Of a stretch of DNA of 64,000 nucleotides, positions 52,571 to 61,467 are shown piece by piece. Position 1 is the first letter of the stretch, and every line of letters begins with the position of its first letter. Source of the stretch: an uncultured Emergencia sp. Lineage in GTDB: Bacteria; Bacillota; Clostridia; Peptostreptococcales; Anaerovoracaceae. The position numbers were made by a program, and so were the translations under genes. The stretch spans positions 62,001 through 126,000 of the forward strand of contig CAJFTU010000046.1 in the NCBI GenBank assembly GCA_904420065.1. Reading direction: 5' to 3'. The notes under the pieces were generated by a model. The model worked only from the letters and a program-made list of their open reading frames with translations, did no database searches and was not told where the DNA came from.

Positions 52571-54595
52571 ATGTTGGACAATAAAACGATCTCCGGAGCG
52601 ATGACCATCAAGCTGGGAAATGAATATCCGGATTATCCCAAATTTCAGGAGGGAATCAGAAGAGCGCCGGACAGAGGCTTCCGTCTGACTAAAGAACAGA
52701 CGAAAATCGCCCTGAAGAACGCTCTGCGCTATGTGCCGGAAGAGCTGCACGAAAAGCTGGCTCCCGAATTTATGGAGGAGCTGACCACGAGAGGAAGAAT
52801 CTATGCTTATCGATACAGACCCGAGGGCCGCATTTACGGAAAACCGATCAACGAGTACAAGGGAAAATGCCTGGCGGGGAAAGCTTTCCAGGTCATGATC
52901 GAAAACAACCTGGATTTCGAAGTGGCCCTGTATCCATATGAGCTGGTAACCTACGGTGAAACCGGTCAGGTTTGTCAGAACTGGCTCCAGTACAGACTGA
53001 TCAAGAAATATCTGGAGGAGATGACCGACGAGCAGACCCTCGTCGTCGAATCGGGTCATCCGCTGGGGCTCTTCCCTTCCAAGCCGGAAGCGCCGAGAGT
53101 CATCATCACCAACTCCATCATGGTAGGCGAATACGATAACCTGGACGACTGGGAAATTGCGGAGGAAATGGGCGTAGCCAACTACGGACAGATGACCGCC
53201 GGAGGCTGGATGTACATCGGACCGCAGGGCATCGTTCACGGTACCTTCAACACCATCCTCAACGCCGGCAGAAAGTACTTAGGCGTTTCGGAGCAGGGAG
53301 ACCTTTCCGGCCATACCTTCGTATCCTCCGGTCTGGGCGGCATGAGCGGCGCTCAGCCGAAAGCGGCCAATATCGCGGGAGCCGTGGGAATCTTCGCCGA
53401 GGTGGACTATTCCCGAATCAAGACCAGACACGATCAGGGATGGGTCGATGTGATCATGGATGATATCGACGAAATTTTCAAAGTTGCAGAGGAAAAGGTA
53501 AAGGCAAAGGAGAGCATTTCCATCGCTTATCACGGAAATATTGTGGATCTGCTGGAAGCGGCTGTCGCCAAAGATTTCCATATCGATCTGCTGTCGGATC
53601 AGACCTCCTGCCACAATGTATATAACGGCGGATATTGCCCGGCCGGAATGACCTTTGAAGAGAGGACTGAGCTCCTCCATCAGGATCGGGATCTGTTCTG
53701 CAAAAAAGTCGACGAGACGCTGCACAGACACTATCAGGCCATCAAGGAACTGACCGGAAGAGGAACGTATTTCTTCGACTACGGAAACTCCTTTATGAAA
53801 GCCATGTACGATGCGGGAATCAAGGAGATTTCCAAGAACGGCTACGACGACAAGGATGGATTTATATGGCCTTCCTATGTGGAAGACATTATGGGACCGA
53901 TTCTCTTCGATTACGGCTACGGCCCGTTCAGATGGGTCTGCCTGTCCGGAAAGCCGGAGGATCTGGACGCTACCGATAAAGCGGCTATGGACTGTATCGA
54001 TCCGGAGCGGAGAGCCCAGGACAGAGACAACTGGGTATGGATCAGAGACGCCAAGAAAAACAAACTGGTGGTCGGCACCCAGGCGCGAATCCTCTATCAG
54101 GATGCAGAGGGCAGAACCAATATCGCTCTGGCGTTCAACAAGCTGGTCAGAGAAGGAAAGTGCGGTCCGATCATGATGGGAAGAGACCATCACGACGTAT
54201 CCGGAACGGATTCTCCGTTCAGAGAAACTTCCAATATTAAAGACGGCTCCAATGTTATGGCCGATATGGCGGTGCAGTGCTTTGCCGGAAACGCAGCCAG
54301 AGGAATGTCCCTGTGCGCGCTTCATAACGGCGGCGGCGTAGGAATCGGAAAAGCCATCAACGGCGGATTCGGACTTCTCCTTGACGGCAGCGAAAGAGTA
54401 GACGAAATCATCAAGTCTGCGATGATGTGGGACGTCATGGGCGGCGTGGCCAGAAGAAACTGGGCCAGAAACGAGAACGCCCTGTCTACGGCGGCGGAAT
54501 ACAATCAGAACTATGCCGGAAAAGGCCATATCACTTTACCGTACCTGGCTGACGACGATCTGGTCGACAGAGCGGTAGATCAGTTTCTGAAATAG
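52571..54595 (+). CDS. hutU: Urocanate hydratase (long form)
   Basis: 674 aa, the long type also seen in animals and some anaerobes (bacterial classical ones are about 550). NAD-binding block SGLGGMSGAQPKA and the C-terminal GGVARRNWARNENAL are present. It converts urocanate to imidazolone propionate with tightly bound NAD+. AGGAGG precedes the ATG. Confidence 0.96.
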   Translation: MLDNKTISGAMTIKLGNEYPDYPKFQEGIRRAPDRGFRLTKEQTKIALKNALRYVPEELHEKLAPEFMEELTTRGRIYAYRYRPEGRIYGKPINEYKGKCLAGKAFQVMIENNLDFEVALYPYELVTYGETGQVCQNWLQYRLIKKYLEEMTDEQTLVVESGHPLGLFPSKPEAPRVIITNSIMVGEYDNLDDWEIAEEMGVANYGQMTAGGWMYIGPQGIVHGTFNTILNAGRKYLGVSEQGDLSGHTFVSSGLGGMSGAQPKAANIAGAVGIFAEVDYSRIKTRHDQGWVDVIMDDIDEIFKVAEEKVKAKESISIAYHGNIVDLLEAAVAKDFHIDLLSDQTSCHNVYNGGYCPAGMTFEERTELLHQDRDLFCKKVDETLHRHYQAIKELTGRGTYFFDYGNSFMKAMYDAGIKEISKNGYDDKDGFIWPSYVEDIMGPILFDYGYGPFRWVCLSGKPEDLDATDKAAMDCIDPERRAQDRDNWVWIRDAKKNKLVVGTQARILYQDAEGRTNIALAFNKLVREGKCGPIMMGRDHHDVSGTDSPFRETSNIKDGSNVMADMAVQCFAGNAARGMSLCALHNGGGVGIGKAINGGFGLLLDGSERVDEIIKSAMMWDVMGGVARRNWARNENALSTAAEYNQNYAGKGHITLPYLADDDLVDRAVDQFLK

Positions 54596-54670
54596 AGGAA
54601 GGAATGGATTTTGCCGCCGGTCGCCGAGTCGCTGGCGGAGCGTCTGCAGAGATAGAAAGGAAAAACTTTT

Positions 54671-55114
54671 ATGATTTACACGCCTTTGACGCGGAGGGCC
54701 ATGGAAATCGCTTACAACGCCCATCACGGGCAGAAGGATAAGAGCGGTGTTCCCTATATCTTTCATCCGGCCCATCTGGCGGAACAGATGACCGATGAAA
54801 TCACGACCTGCGTCGCTTTGCTTCACGATGTGGCAGAGGATACGGACGTTACCACAGAAGAACTGGCCCGAGAATTTCCCGCCGAAGTAATGCAGGCTCT
54901 CCGGCTTTTGACTCACGATCCGCAGACCGATTACTTTGATTACATACGGCAGGTGAAGACCAATGCCGCAGCGCTCACCGTAAAGATGGCGGATCTTGAA
55001 CACAACGCCGACGAGAGCCGGCTTGGGGGCGATTTGTCCGTCACAGAAGAAGAGCGCCTCCGCTTGCGGGAAAAGTACCGGAAGGCAAAAGAAATACTAC
55101 TGGAAGAAAGGTGA
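54671..55114 (+). CDS. HD-domain protein, RelA/SpoT hydrolase-like
   Basis: 147 aa. Metal-binding motifs AHHGQKDKSG, IFHPAHLAEQ, LLHDVAEDTD and KMADLEHNADESR match the HD domain of (p)ppGpp hydrolases (Mesh1/SAH type). It lacks a synthetase domain. Its TGA overlaps the GTG that precedes hutI. Embedded in the hut operon, so a link between histidine use and nucleotide alarmones is possible but unproven. Confidence 0.82.
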   Translation: MIYTPLTRRAMEIAYNAHHGQKDKSGVPYIFHPAHLAEQMTDEITTCVALLHDVAEDTDVTTEELAREFPAEVMQALRLLTHDPQTDYFDYIRQVKTNAAALTVKMADLEHNADESRLGGDLSVTEEERLRLREKYRKAKEILLEER

Positions 55115-55122
55115 GGTTTTCA

Positions 55123-56361
55123 TTGACAGCGCTATTAGTAAAGAATATAGGGATCCTGCAGACTCCCGCAGGCAGTTTTCCCCACGGAGGAAAGGCGCAG
55201 GGGGAGAATCTGAAGCTGCGCGACGCAGCCATCCTGATCGAAAACGGCGTGATCCGTGAAATTACCGACGGCGGCAGATTGCCTCAGGGCAGTGAAGAGG
55301 CGGACACCGTTGTCGATGCAGAAGGAAAGCTGGTGACGCCGGGACTGGTAGAGGGACATACCCACATGGTTTTCGGCGGCTATCGCCAACACGAGATTCC
55401 GATGAAGCTGAAGGGGGCCGGGTATCTGGACATCCTCCGCGCCGGCGGTGGAATACTGGATACGGTTAGAAAGACCAGGGAGGCCGGTTTTGAAGAACTG
55501 TACGGCAAAACAGAAGGCTTTCTCGACGAGATGATGGCCCTCGGCGTGACCACCTGCGAGGCGAAGAGCGGCTACGGTCTGGATTTTGATACAGAAGTCA
55601 AAATGCTGCAGGTTTTGAAAAAGCTCAACGAAGAGCATCCTATGGACGTGGTGGCCACCTTTATGGGGGCCCACGCCGTTCCTGACGAATACAAGGATCG
55701 ACCGGACGACTTCATCGATATGCTGTGTGAAGAGGTAATGCCTTACGTCAAAGCACAGGGACTGGCAGAGTTTGCCGATATATTTACCGAAGACTCGGTA
55801 TTCAATTATGGGCAGAGCAAAAGATATCTGGAGAGAGCAAAAGCTTTGGGCTTCGGACTGAAAGTTCACGCCGATGAGATCGAAGCCATCGGCGGCAGCC
55901 AGTTGGCCGGAGAGATGGGGGCGGTCAGCTGCGAGCACCTGATCTCCATCGACGAAAAGGGGCTTGAGGCGCTGGCTAAAGGCGGCGTAACGGCCATGTG
56001 TCTGCCGGCTACATCCTTCTATCTGGGAGCTGATTTTGCCCCGGCGAGAAAGATGATTGAGCTGGGTATTCCGGTGGCGGCAGCCTCCGATTTTAACCCG
56101 GGTTCCTGTCCTTCTCTGAATCTGCAGTTTGTCATGAATCTGGCCTGCATCAAATACAAGATGCTTCCGGAGGAAGTGCTGACCGCGGTGACCGTCAATC
56201 CGGCCTGCGCCATAGGACGAGGCGACAGGGTCGGAACGCTGGAAAAGGGAAAGCAGGGAGATCTGGTCATCTGGGACGCGCCGGATATGGATATGCTGTG
56301 CTATCGTTTCGGTTCTAATCTGGCGCTGCAGGTAATAAAAAAAGGAGAATTGGTATCATGA
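55123..56361 (+). CDS. hutI: Imidazolonepropionase
   Basis: 412 aa amidohydrolase. Metal ligands are in GHTHMVFGGYRQHE, KVHADEIEAIGGS and SCEHL, with ASDFNPGSC near the end. It opens imidazolone propionate to formiminoglutamate. I prefer TTG 55123 (GGTGAGG 5-9 bases upstream); GTG 55111 is an alternative. It overlaps fchA by four bases. Confidence 0.95.
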   Translation: MTALLVKNIGILQTPAGSFPHGGKAQGENLKLRDAAILIENGVIREITDGGRLPQGSEEADTVVDAEGKLVTPGLVEGHTHMVFGGYRQHEIPMKLKGAGYLDILRAGGGILDTVRKTREAGFEELYGKTEGFLDEMMALGVTTCEAKSGYGLDFDTEVKMLQVLKKLNEEHPMDVVATFMGAHAVPDEYKDRPDDFIDMLCEEVMPYVKAQGLAEFADIFTEDSVFNYGQSKRYLERAKALGFGLKVHADEIEAIGGSQLAGEMGAVSCEHLISIDEKGLEALAKGGVTAMCLPATSFYLGADFAPARKMIELGIPVAAASDFNPGSCPSLNLQFVMNLACIKYKMLPEEVLTAVTVNPACAIGRGDRVGTLEKGKQGDLVIWDAPDMDMLCYRFGSNLALQVIKKGELVS

Positions 56362-56984
56362 AATTAATCGACATGCAGGTAAAGGAATACCTAAAGGTTT
56401 TAAAATCCGATGCGCCGGCTCCGGGAGGCGGCTCGGTCAGCGCTCTGGCGGGCGCTCAGGGCGTAGCCCTCTTTTCCATGGTAGCCGACCTGACTTTGGG
56501 AAAAGAAAAATATGCGGACGATCAGGAAATCTGCAGAAAAGCCAAAGAGAGAGGAGCGAGTCTCTACGCAGAGCTGGTTGAAAGCGTCGACAGAGATACA
56601 GAGGCCTTTAATCTGGTTTCGGCGGCGTTTAAGATGCCGAAGGAGACAGACGAGGAAAAGGCGGCCAGAAAACAGGCCATTGCCGACGGTACCCTTGTCG
56701 CCACAGAAGTGCCTTTTCATACCATGGAGCTGGGCTACGAGGGACTGATGCTGGCCAAATCCATGATCGGCAGATCCAATCCAAACGCGGCCAGCGATCT
56801 GGGGGTTGCGATTCTCAATCTGACCGGCTGCATCAAAGGCGCCTGGCTCAACGTGAAGATCAATCTGCCGGGAGTGAAAGACGAGGAAAAGGCGCGTCTC
56901 TTTGAAGAACAGGGTCAGAAGATGTTCGACGAGGCCGACGCCGTCGCCCACGATCTTTACAATCAGGTGGCAGAAAGCTTATAA
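56358..56984 (+). CDS. fchA: Formimidoyltetrahydrofolate cyclodeaminase
   Basis: 208 aa. The FTCD C-terminal-type fold starts with SDAPAPGGGSVSALAGA and has NLTGCIKGAWLNVKINL. It releases ammonia from 5-formimino-THF to give 5,10-methenyl-THF. The ATGA overlap couples it to hutI. Confidence 0.93.
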   Translation: MKLIDMQVKEYLKVLKSDAPAPGGGSVSALAGAQGVALFSMVADLTLGKEKYADDQEICRKAKERGASLYAELVESVDRDTEAFNLVSAAFKMPKETDEEKAARKQAIADGTLVATEVPFHTMELGYEGLMLAKSMIGRSNPNAASDLGVAILNLTGCIKGAWLNVKINLPGVKDEEKARLFEEQGQKMFDEADAVAHDLYNQVAESL

Positions 56985-57108
56985 TCGTTTACAGAAAGAC
57001 AGCCTGTATTGCTGTACTTAAAATTGCTGTGTTTCATGTCTCCGCACAGAAAGCGGGCCGGACGGGGCCGAAGGCGGAGGCGTCAATAAATTATCGGAGG
57101 AAAGACAA

Positions 57109-58017
57109 ATGGCACAAATTATCGAAAGCATTCCCAATATCAGCGAGGGCAGAAGACAGGACGTAATTGAGGCCTGTGTGGACCAGATCCGGACTACACC
57201 GGGCTGCACTTTGCTCAACTACAGCTCCGACGAGAGCCACAACCGAACCGTCATCACCTATATCGGAGATGCGAAAGGCGTGGAGGAGGCCAGCGTAAAG
57301 CTGGTGAAAAAAGCGGCTGAACTGATCGACCTGACAAAGCATACCGGCGAGCACCCGAGGATGGGCGCGGTGGACGTGATGCCGTTTTTGGCCATCAAAG
57401 ACTGCACCACCGAGGACTGCATCGAGCTTTCCAAGAAGGTGGGCGCCCGCATTGCCGACGAGGCAGGCGTACCGGTGTTCCTCTACGAGTATTCCGCTAC
57501 AAGACCGGAACGGCAGAATCTGGTCAAGATCAGAAAGGGTCAGTTTGAAGGCATGGCGGAGAAAGTACAGGAGCCCGACTGGGAACCGGATTTCGGCGGC
57601 AGAAGGATCCATCCGACCGCCGGCGTAATCGCCGTAGGCGCCAGACCGCCGCTCATCGCATACAATCTGAATCTGAATACCGACGACGTTCAGATAGCCA
57701 AGAACATCGCCAAGATCATCCGGGAAAAGGACGGCGGTCTGAAGTGTGTAAAGGCTATGGGTTTTGAGATCGACGACGAAGAAACCGGAAAGAAGTACGC
57801 CCAGGTTTCCATCAATATGACCAACTATGAGCAGACGCCGCTCTATCGGGTAACCGAGCTGGTTAAAGCAGAGGCAAAACGGTACGGCGTATCGGTGACC
57901 CAGACGGAGATTATCGGTCTCTGCCCGATGAAGGCGCTGGTCGATTCGGCGGAATATTATCTGCAGATAAAAGATTTTGACTTCCGGACACAGGTGCTTG
58001 AAAATCACATTTTATAG
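57109..58017 (+). CDS. ftcD: Glutamate formimidoyltransferase
   Basis: 302 aa. FTCD N-terminal/middle type, with IPNISEGRRQDVIEA, DESHNRTVITYIG, HTGEHPRMGAVDVMPF and KAMGFEID blocks. It moves the formimino group of formiminoglutamate to THF and yields glutamate. The 124-base gap from fchA shows no promoter that I can defend. Separate N and C domains (here two genes) are usual in bacteria. Confidence 0.95.
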   Translation: MAQIIESIPNISEGRRQDVIEACVDQIRTTPGCTLLNYSSDESHNRTVITYIGDAKGVEEASVKLVKKAAELIDLTKHTGEHPRMGAVDVMPFLAIKDCTTEDCIELSKKVGARIADEAGVPVFLYEYSATRPERQNLVKIRKGQFEGMAEKVQEPDWEPDFGGRRIHPTAGVIAVGARPPLIAYNLNLNTDDVQIAKNIAKIIREKDGGLKCVKAMGFEIDDEETGKKYAQVSINMTNYEQTPLYRVTELVKAEAKRYGVSVTQTEIIGLCPMKALVDSAEYYLQIKDFDFRTQVLENHIL

Positions 58018-58031
58018 TGTTATAACTATAA
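58012..58031 (+). promoter_or_regulatory. Operator before gntR, shared with hisD
   Basis: TTATAGTGTTATAACTATAA, 7-bp arms around a 6-base centre, overlapping the ftcD stop codon. It contains TAGTGTTATAACT, found on the minus strand in the hisD operator. GntR/FCD regulators commonly bind such dyads. Confidence 0.65.
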
Positions 58032-58059
58032 AGGAATAAGATTTTTAAAGGAGCGTATC

Positions 58060-58725
58060 ATGTCTGGCAGCAGTAATTTTTCAAACTCGTTTTCGCTTAC
58101 CGATGAAATTGTCGACATTATCCGGGAGAGGATCCTGAAGGGAGAATACCGTATAGGGGAGAAGATCAAGGAGACCCAGATCGCCACAGAGCTGAAGGTC
58201 AGCAGGACGCCTATACGGGAGGCCTTTAAGCAGCTGGAGAGCGAAGGGCTGATCGATTACATACCCAATCGGGGATGTTTTGCTAAGGGATTTACCAAAC
58301 GAGATATTGAGGACATCTATGCTGTCAGAAAGGCTCTGGAGGTTTTGGCCGTCGAGTGGGCCGTAGAGCGGATATCAGATCAGGAGATCGGCGATCTGCA
58401 GGCCCAGAGCGACTTGATGGAATTTTATGTGAAGAGGAAGGACGATCAGAAGGTCATGGAGATCAATGCGGACTTCCACGACGTGATCTACAACGCTGCA
58501 GGCAGTCGTTTCATGGCTCAGGTGCTCCGCTCCTACAAGGAGTATATCGAGCAGACCCGGAAAGCTCTTTTCAGCGAAAAGAGAAGCCTTGAAGAGGTGT
58601 ATAACGAACACAAGGCGATTCTGGAGGCGATTAAAAAGAGAGACGTTGAAGGCGCGAAGAAAGCCATGGCAGAGCATCTGGACGGTTCAAAAAAGAGGGC
58701 TCAGTTCGTCTACAACGTAAAGTAG
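58060..58725 (+). CDS. GntR family transcriptional regulator (FCD type), hut regulon candidate
   Basis: 221 aa. N-terminal winged helix (GEKIKETQIATELKVSRTPI then REAFKQLESEGLI) and helical FCD effector domain (about 85-215) with metal-type Asp/His residues (NADFHDVIY). It is last in the hut operon; operator-like sites precede it and hisD. The effector may be urocanate or histidine, but this is a guess. Confidence 0.9.
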   Translation: MSGSSNFSNSFSLTDEIVDIIRERILKGEYRIGEKIKETQIATELKVSRTPIREAFKQLESEGLIDYIPNRGCFAKGFTKRDIEDIYAVRKALEVLAVEWAVERISDQEIGDLQAQSDLMEFYVKRKDDQKVMEINADFHDVIYNAAGSRFMAQVLRSYKEYIEQTRKALFSEKRSLEEVYNEHKAILEAIKKRDVEGAKKAMAEHLDGSKKRAQFVYNVK

Positions 58726-58751
58726 TCGGACGTGCAGCTGTGGCTGAAGAT

Positions 58752-58799
58752 AAAAAAGAGATTTCACACAGGCAATTTGCCTGCAGAAATCTCTTTTTT
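58752..58799 (+). terminator. Bidirectional terminator after gntR
   Basis: AAAAAAGAGATTTC pairs with GAAATCTCTTTTTT around an inner GGCAA/TTGCC helix; T-runs on both strands serve the hut operon and the convergent lipoprotein unit. Confidence 0.93.
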
Positions 58800-58848
58800 G
58801 AATATATTATAATGAAAGAAGGAAAGCTGCGCGTCTTTTGCATCCGGA

Positions 58849-59271
58849 TTACTTTTGATAAACCCATTCCAGAGCGTCTCCGTCTTCTAACTTCTTCTCG
58901 CTTTCTTTTTCGCTGCAAAGCTGTCCGTTGATTTTATACTGCCAGGTCCTCTTGGCAAAGTAGTCCCCGTTCTCTACACCGTTGATACCTTCCACAGAAG
59001 CGCCGGTGGTTTCCACGGTCAGTTCCATATCGTTTACATTGCAGTACAGCTGAATGGCGTCCATTACCGTAGAATTCTCTTCGATTTTGAACTCTGCGTT
59101 TTCTACGTCATCTATCCCGGCTCTTTCAGGATAATCGACGCTGATGGTGATTTCGATCGGGTTTACGATGTCGGTTTCTTCCTCCGGTTCTTCCTGACAA
59201 GCGACTGCCGTGAAGAGGAGAATAACCGACAGAGCGCATATGATTAAACCTGCTGGTATTCTCTTTTTCAT
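58849..59271 (-). CDS. DUF4430 lipoprotein
   Basis: 140 aa. The lipoprotein signal MKKRIPAGLIICALSVILLF ends in TAVAC. An acidic linker and a DUF4430 domain follow (TVMDAIQLYC, TWQYKINGQLCSEKE, EDGDALEWVYQ), a ubiquitin-like fold related to cobalamin/sugar surface-binding domains. GGAGG precedes the ATG. It lies 60 bases after the amidohydrolase-like gene. Confidence 0.85.
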   Translation of the reverse strand: MKKRIPAGLIICALSVILLFTAVACQEEPEEETDIVNPIEITISVDYPERAGIDDVENAEFKIEENSTVMDAIQLYCNVNDMELTVETTGASVEGINGVENGDYFAKRTWQYKINGQLCSEKESEKKLEDGDALEWVYQK

Positions 59272-59331
59272 GTCTGCCTCCTTCCTGTTTAACTTTCTGT
59301 CTGTAATAAGTATAACATATATCCTGAAGAA

Positions 59332-60726
59332 TTATAACCGCATTGACATAAGTAAATCAAACATTTCATCGTTGGCGGCCTCCTCTTCGTCGTAGGCCAC
59401 CTGGCCGCTGAGGATCGTCATGGAAGCCTGCATCCGGGAAAATTTTCTCAGATCTCCGTCGAGGGGATTTTCCTCAAAGACCGTAAAATCGGCCAATTTT
59501 CCCTTTTCTATGGAACCCAGTTCGTCCGTCCTGCCGATGATAGCGGCAGCCTGTATGGTCAGCTGATCGACGGCCTCGCGGACTGTCTTACAGTGGCCGA
59601 ATACGGAGTTGTTCAGATAGTCGGAAGGGTAGGTGGTGATCCACCGATTTTCGCCGTCCTCTTCGGCCTTGTCCGCGGCAAGAATCAGGGTATTTTTACC
59701 GCAGCCCTTTTCTCTCAGCAGGCCGAAAGCCTTTTCCACCTGAATCACAGAAGGGCCGTCGAGGGCGTCGATGTGTATATTGAATCCCTTTTCCGCAGCC
59801 AACAGGCAGATCGTCTCGAGGGCTTCATCAGAGAAACAGGCCAGATTCTCATCTTCGCATACGTCCAACTTGAGAAAGTCAAAACGGATCAGATCGCTGA
59901 TCTCCGCGCAGTCGTCTCTGCCGGCAGACAGCTTATAGAGGATCAGTTCCGGATTGACGGGGCGGTTAACGTAGAGGCTGTCCGTAAATCTTTGCCGGAT
60001 AGGCATTCCCTCGCCTTCCATGGCGATGAGGCAGTCCCGGTACAGATTGCCGAGGTAATCCGGCGAATAGACGTTGAACGAAGAGGTAATTCCTCTTTCG
60101 CACAATTCCTCGGAAATCCGACGGACCTGCTGCCCTATTTCATCGAAGTCAAAGGGAGAAAGCAGGTTCAGCGCATAGTCGGGAGAAACGTATTGTATTC
60201 CTTCTGATTCTGCGGCCTCTTCGATCATAGCGGCTGCGGCGGTGTTGAACCAGCAGTGGATGCCGCTGATTCCAAGGAGCACGACAGGACGTTCGCTTTC
60301 TATTTCGTCAAGGAGCCGATGAGCCTCGTCGGCGTCCTCATAATCGGTCAGAATGTGCTCGTTGTAGCCGTAGCCGAAGATCACTTCTGCCGATTCGCTC
60401 TCCGCGTACTCCGCTGTGGCTTCGAGAACCGTATCCAGATCCCAGACCGGATCTATGGCCAGATACCTTTCCTCAAATGCCTTAAGCACCGGAGTACCGC
60501 GGACGTCGATAAAACCGGGAAACGCGTATTGCCCTTTAAGATCGATGATTTGCGTGTCGGCAGACTTCAGCTGCTCCATCTGTTCAATGTCGCCTGCTGA
60601 CAGGATGCGCCCGTCTTTGCAGGCTACTGCGCTGACCCAGGGCAAGTCAGGCGTCTGGGTAAAAAAGCGGCCGTTCGTATAGATTACGTCTGCGAAGTTG
60701 TTTTTTTTAAACATACCAAAAGCCAT
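59332..60726 (-). CDS. Amidohydrolase-like protein (YtcJ type) lacking the metal HxH motif
   Basis: 464 aa with the amidohydrolase layout (VIYTNGRFFTQ, IIDLKGQYAFPGFID near 60-73, C-terminal GSIEKGKLADFTVFEENPL). Where active members have HxH after PGFxD, it reads VRGTP, and the later HA-type and Asp ligand blocks are replaced (LILAADKAEE; SDYLNNS), leaving only IHIDALD. It is probably a non-hydrolytic paralog. Full length with no frameshift, so kept by selection or recent. Confidence 0.75.
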   Translation of the reverse strand: MAFGMFKKNNFADVIYTNGRFFTQTPDLPWVSAVACKDGRILSAGDIEQMEQLKSADTQIIDLKGQYAFPGFIDVRGTPVLKAFEERYLAIDPVWDLDTVLEATAEYAESESAEVIFGYGYNEHILTDYEDADEAHRLLDEIESERPVVLLGISGIHCWFNTAAAAMIEEAAESEGIQYVSPDYALNLLSPFDFDEIGQQVRRISEELCERGITSSFNVYSPDYLGNLYRDCLIAMEGEGMPIRQRFTDSLYVNRPVNPELILYKLSAGRDDCAEISDLIRFDFLKLDVCEDENLACFSDEALETICLLAAEKGFNIHIDALDGPSVIQVEKAFGLLREKGCGKNTLILAADKAEEDGENRWITTYPSDYLNNSVFGHCKTVREAVDQLTIQAAAIIGRTDELGSIEKGKLADFTVFEENPLDGDLRKFSRMQASMTILSGQVAYDEEEAANDEMFDLLMSMRL

Positions 60727-60874
60727 GATTCTCTCCGTTCATCTTTTGTTATTTTTATTCTATCACAAAAAAGAAGCAGGGTAAAATGAATGTTTCGCCA
60801 TATTTTGCCGGCTCCGCTGAGGAGAATTTTCATTTTTTTCTGCCCGCGGGGCGGTTTTGTGGTAAACTGGGATT

Positions 60875-61396
60875 ATGAAAACAGAGACTTTTGAAAAAAC
60901 CATCGATGTAGAAACCTACGTCAAAGATTACGTCAATGTGGAGGAATTTCTGGACTGCTGCAGGCAGTGTGAAAATTTCAACCGGAAGTGGTCGTGCCCA
61001 TCCTACGATTTCGATCCTGTGGACTATTGGAAAAAATACGATTCTCTCTACGTGATCGGAAAAAAAATGATCCTGCAGGAGGAGGAAAAAGAAAACTGGC
61101 GGGATCTGATGACCCAGGTGAAGGAAGAGATGACGCAGATTCTCTACGCTGAAGAGGAAAAGCATCCGGGAAGCGTATCGCTGAGCGCCGGAAGCTGTAA
61201 TCTGTGCGGTGAAGACGGGTGCGGCAGAAAGGACGGAAAACCCTGTCGTTTTCCGGACAAAATGCGCTATTCCATCGAATCCCTGGGCGGCAACGTTGGA
61301 CTGACGGCCAGCCGGCTGTTGGGGATCGAATTGCTCTGGATTGAAGAAGGCCGGGTTCCGGACTACTTTGTCCTGGTGGGAGGACTGCTCTACTGA
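60875..61396 (+). CDS. DUF2284 metal-binding protein, possibly leaderless
   Basis: 173 aa. Cysteine motifs are ECC-like LDCCRQCENF, WSCPSYDFD, CNLCGEDGCGRKDGKPCRFP. The family occurs in anaerobes; an Fe-S or zinc site is likely, function unknown. No ribosome site precedes ATG 60875; a -10 like TAAACT (60863-60868) would place the start of transcription at about the ATG. Confidence 0.85.
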   Translation: MKTETFEKTIDVETYVKDYVNVEEFLDCCRQCENFNRKWSCPSYDFDPVDYWKKYDSLYVIGKKMILQEEEKENWRDLMTQVKEEMTQILYAEEEKHPGSVSLSAGSCNLCGEDGCGRKDGKPCRFPDKMRYSIESLGGNVGLTASRLLGIELLWIEEGRVPDYFVLVGGLLY

Positions 61397-61411
61397 CAAA
61401 AAAGGGATGAT

Positions 61412-61467
61412 AAAACCGCTGCCCAGCCTATGGAGGTTGATTTCCTCGCTAAGCCGGCAGCGGTTTT
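61412..61467. terminator. Bidirectional terminator between the DUF2284 and HAD genes
   Basis: AAAACCGCTGCC (61412-61423) pairs with GGCAGCGGTTTT (61456-61467). A/T runs flank both ends, so it works for both convergent genes. Confidence 0.8.
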
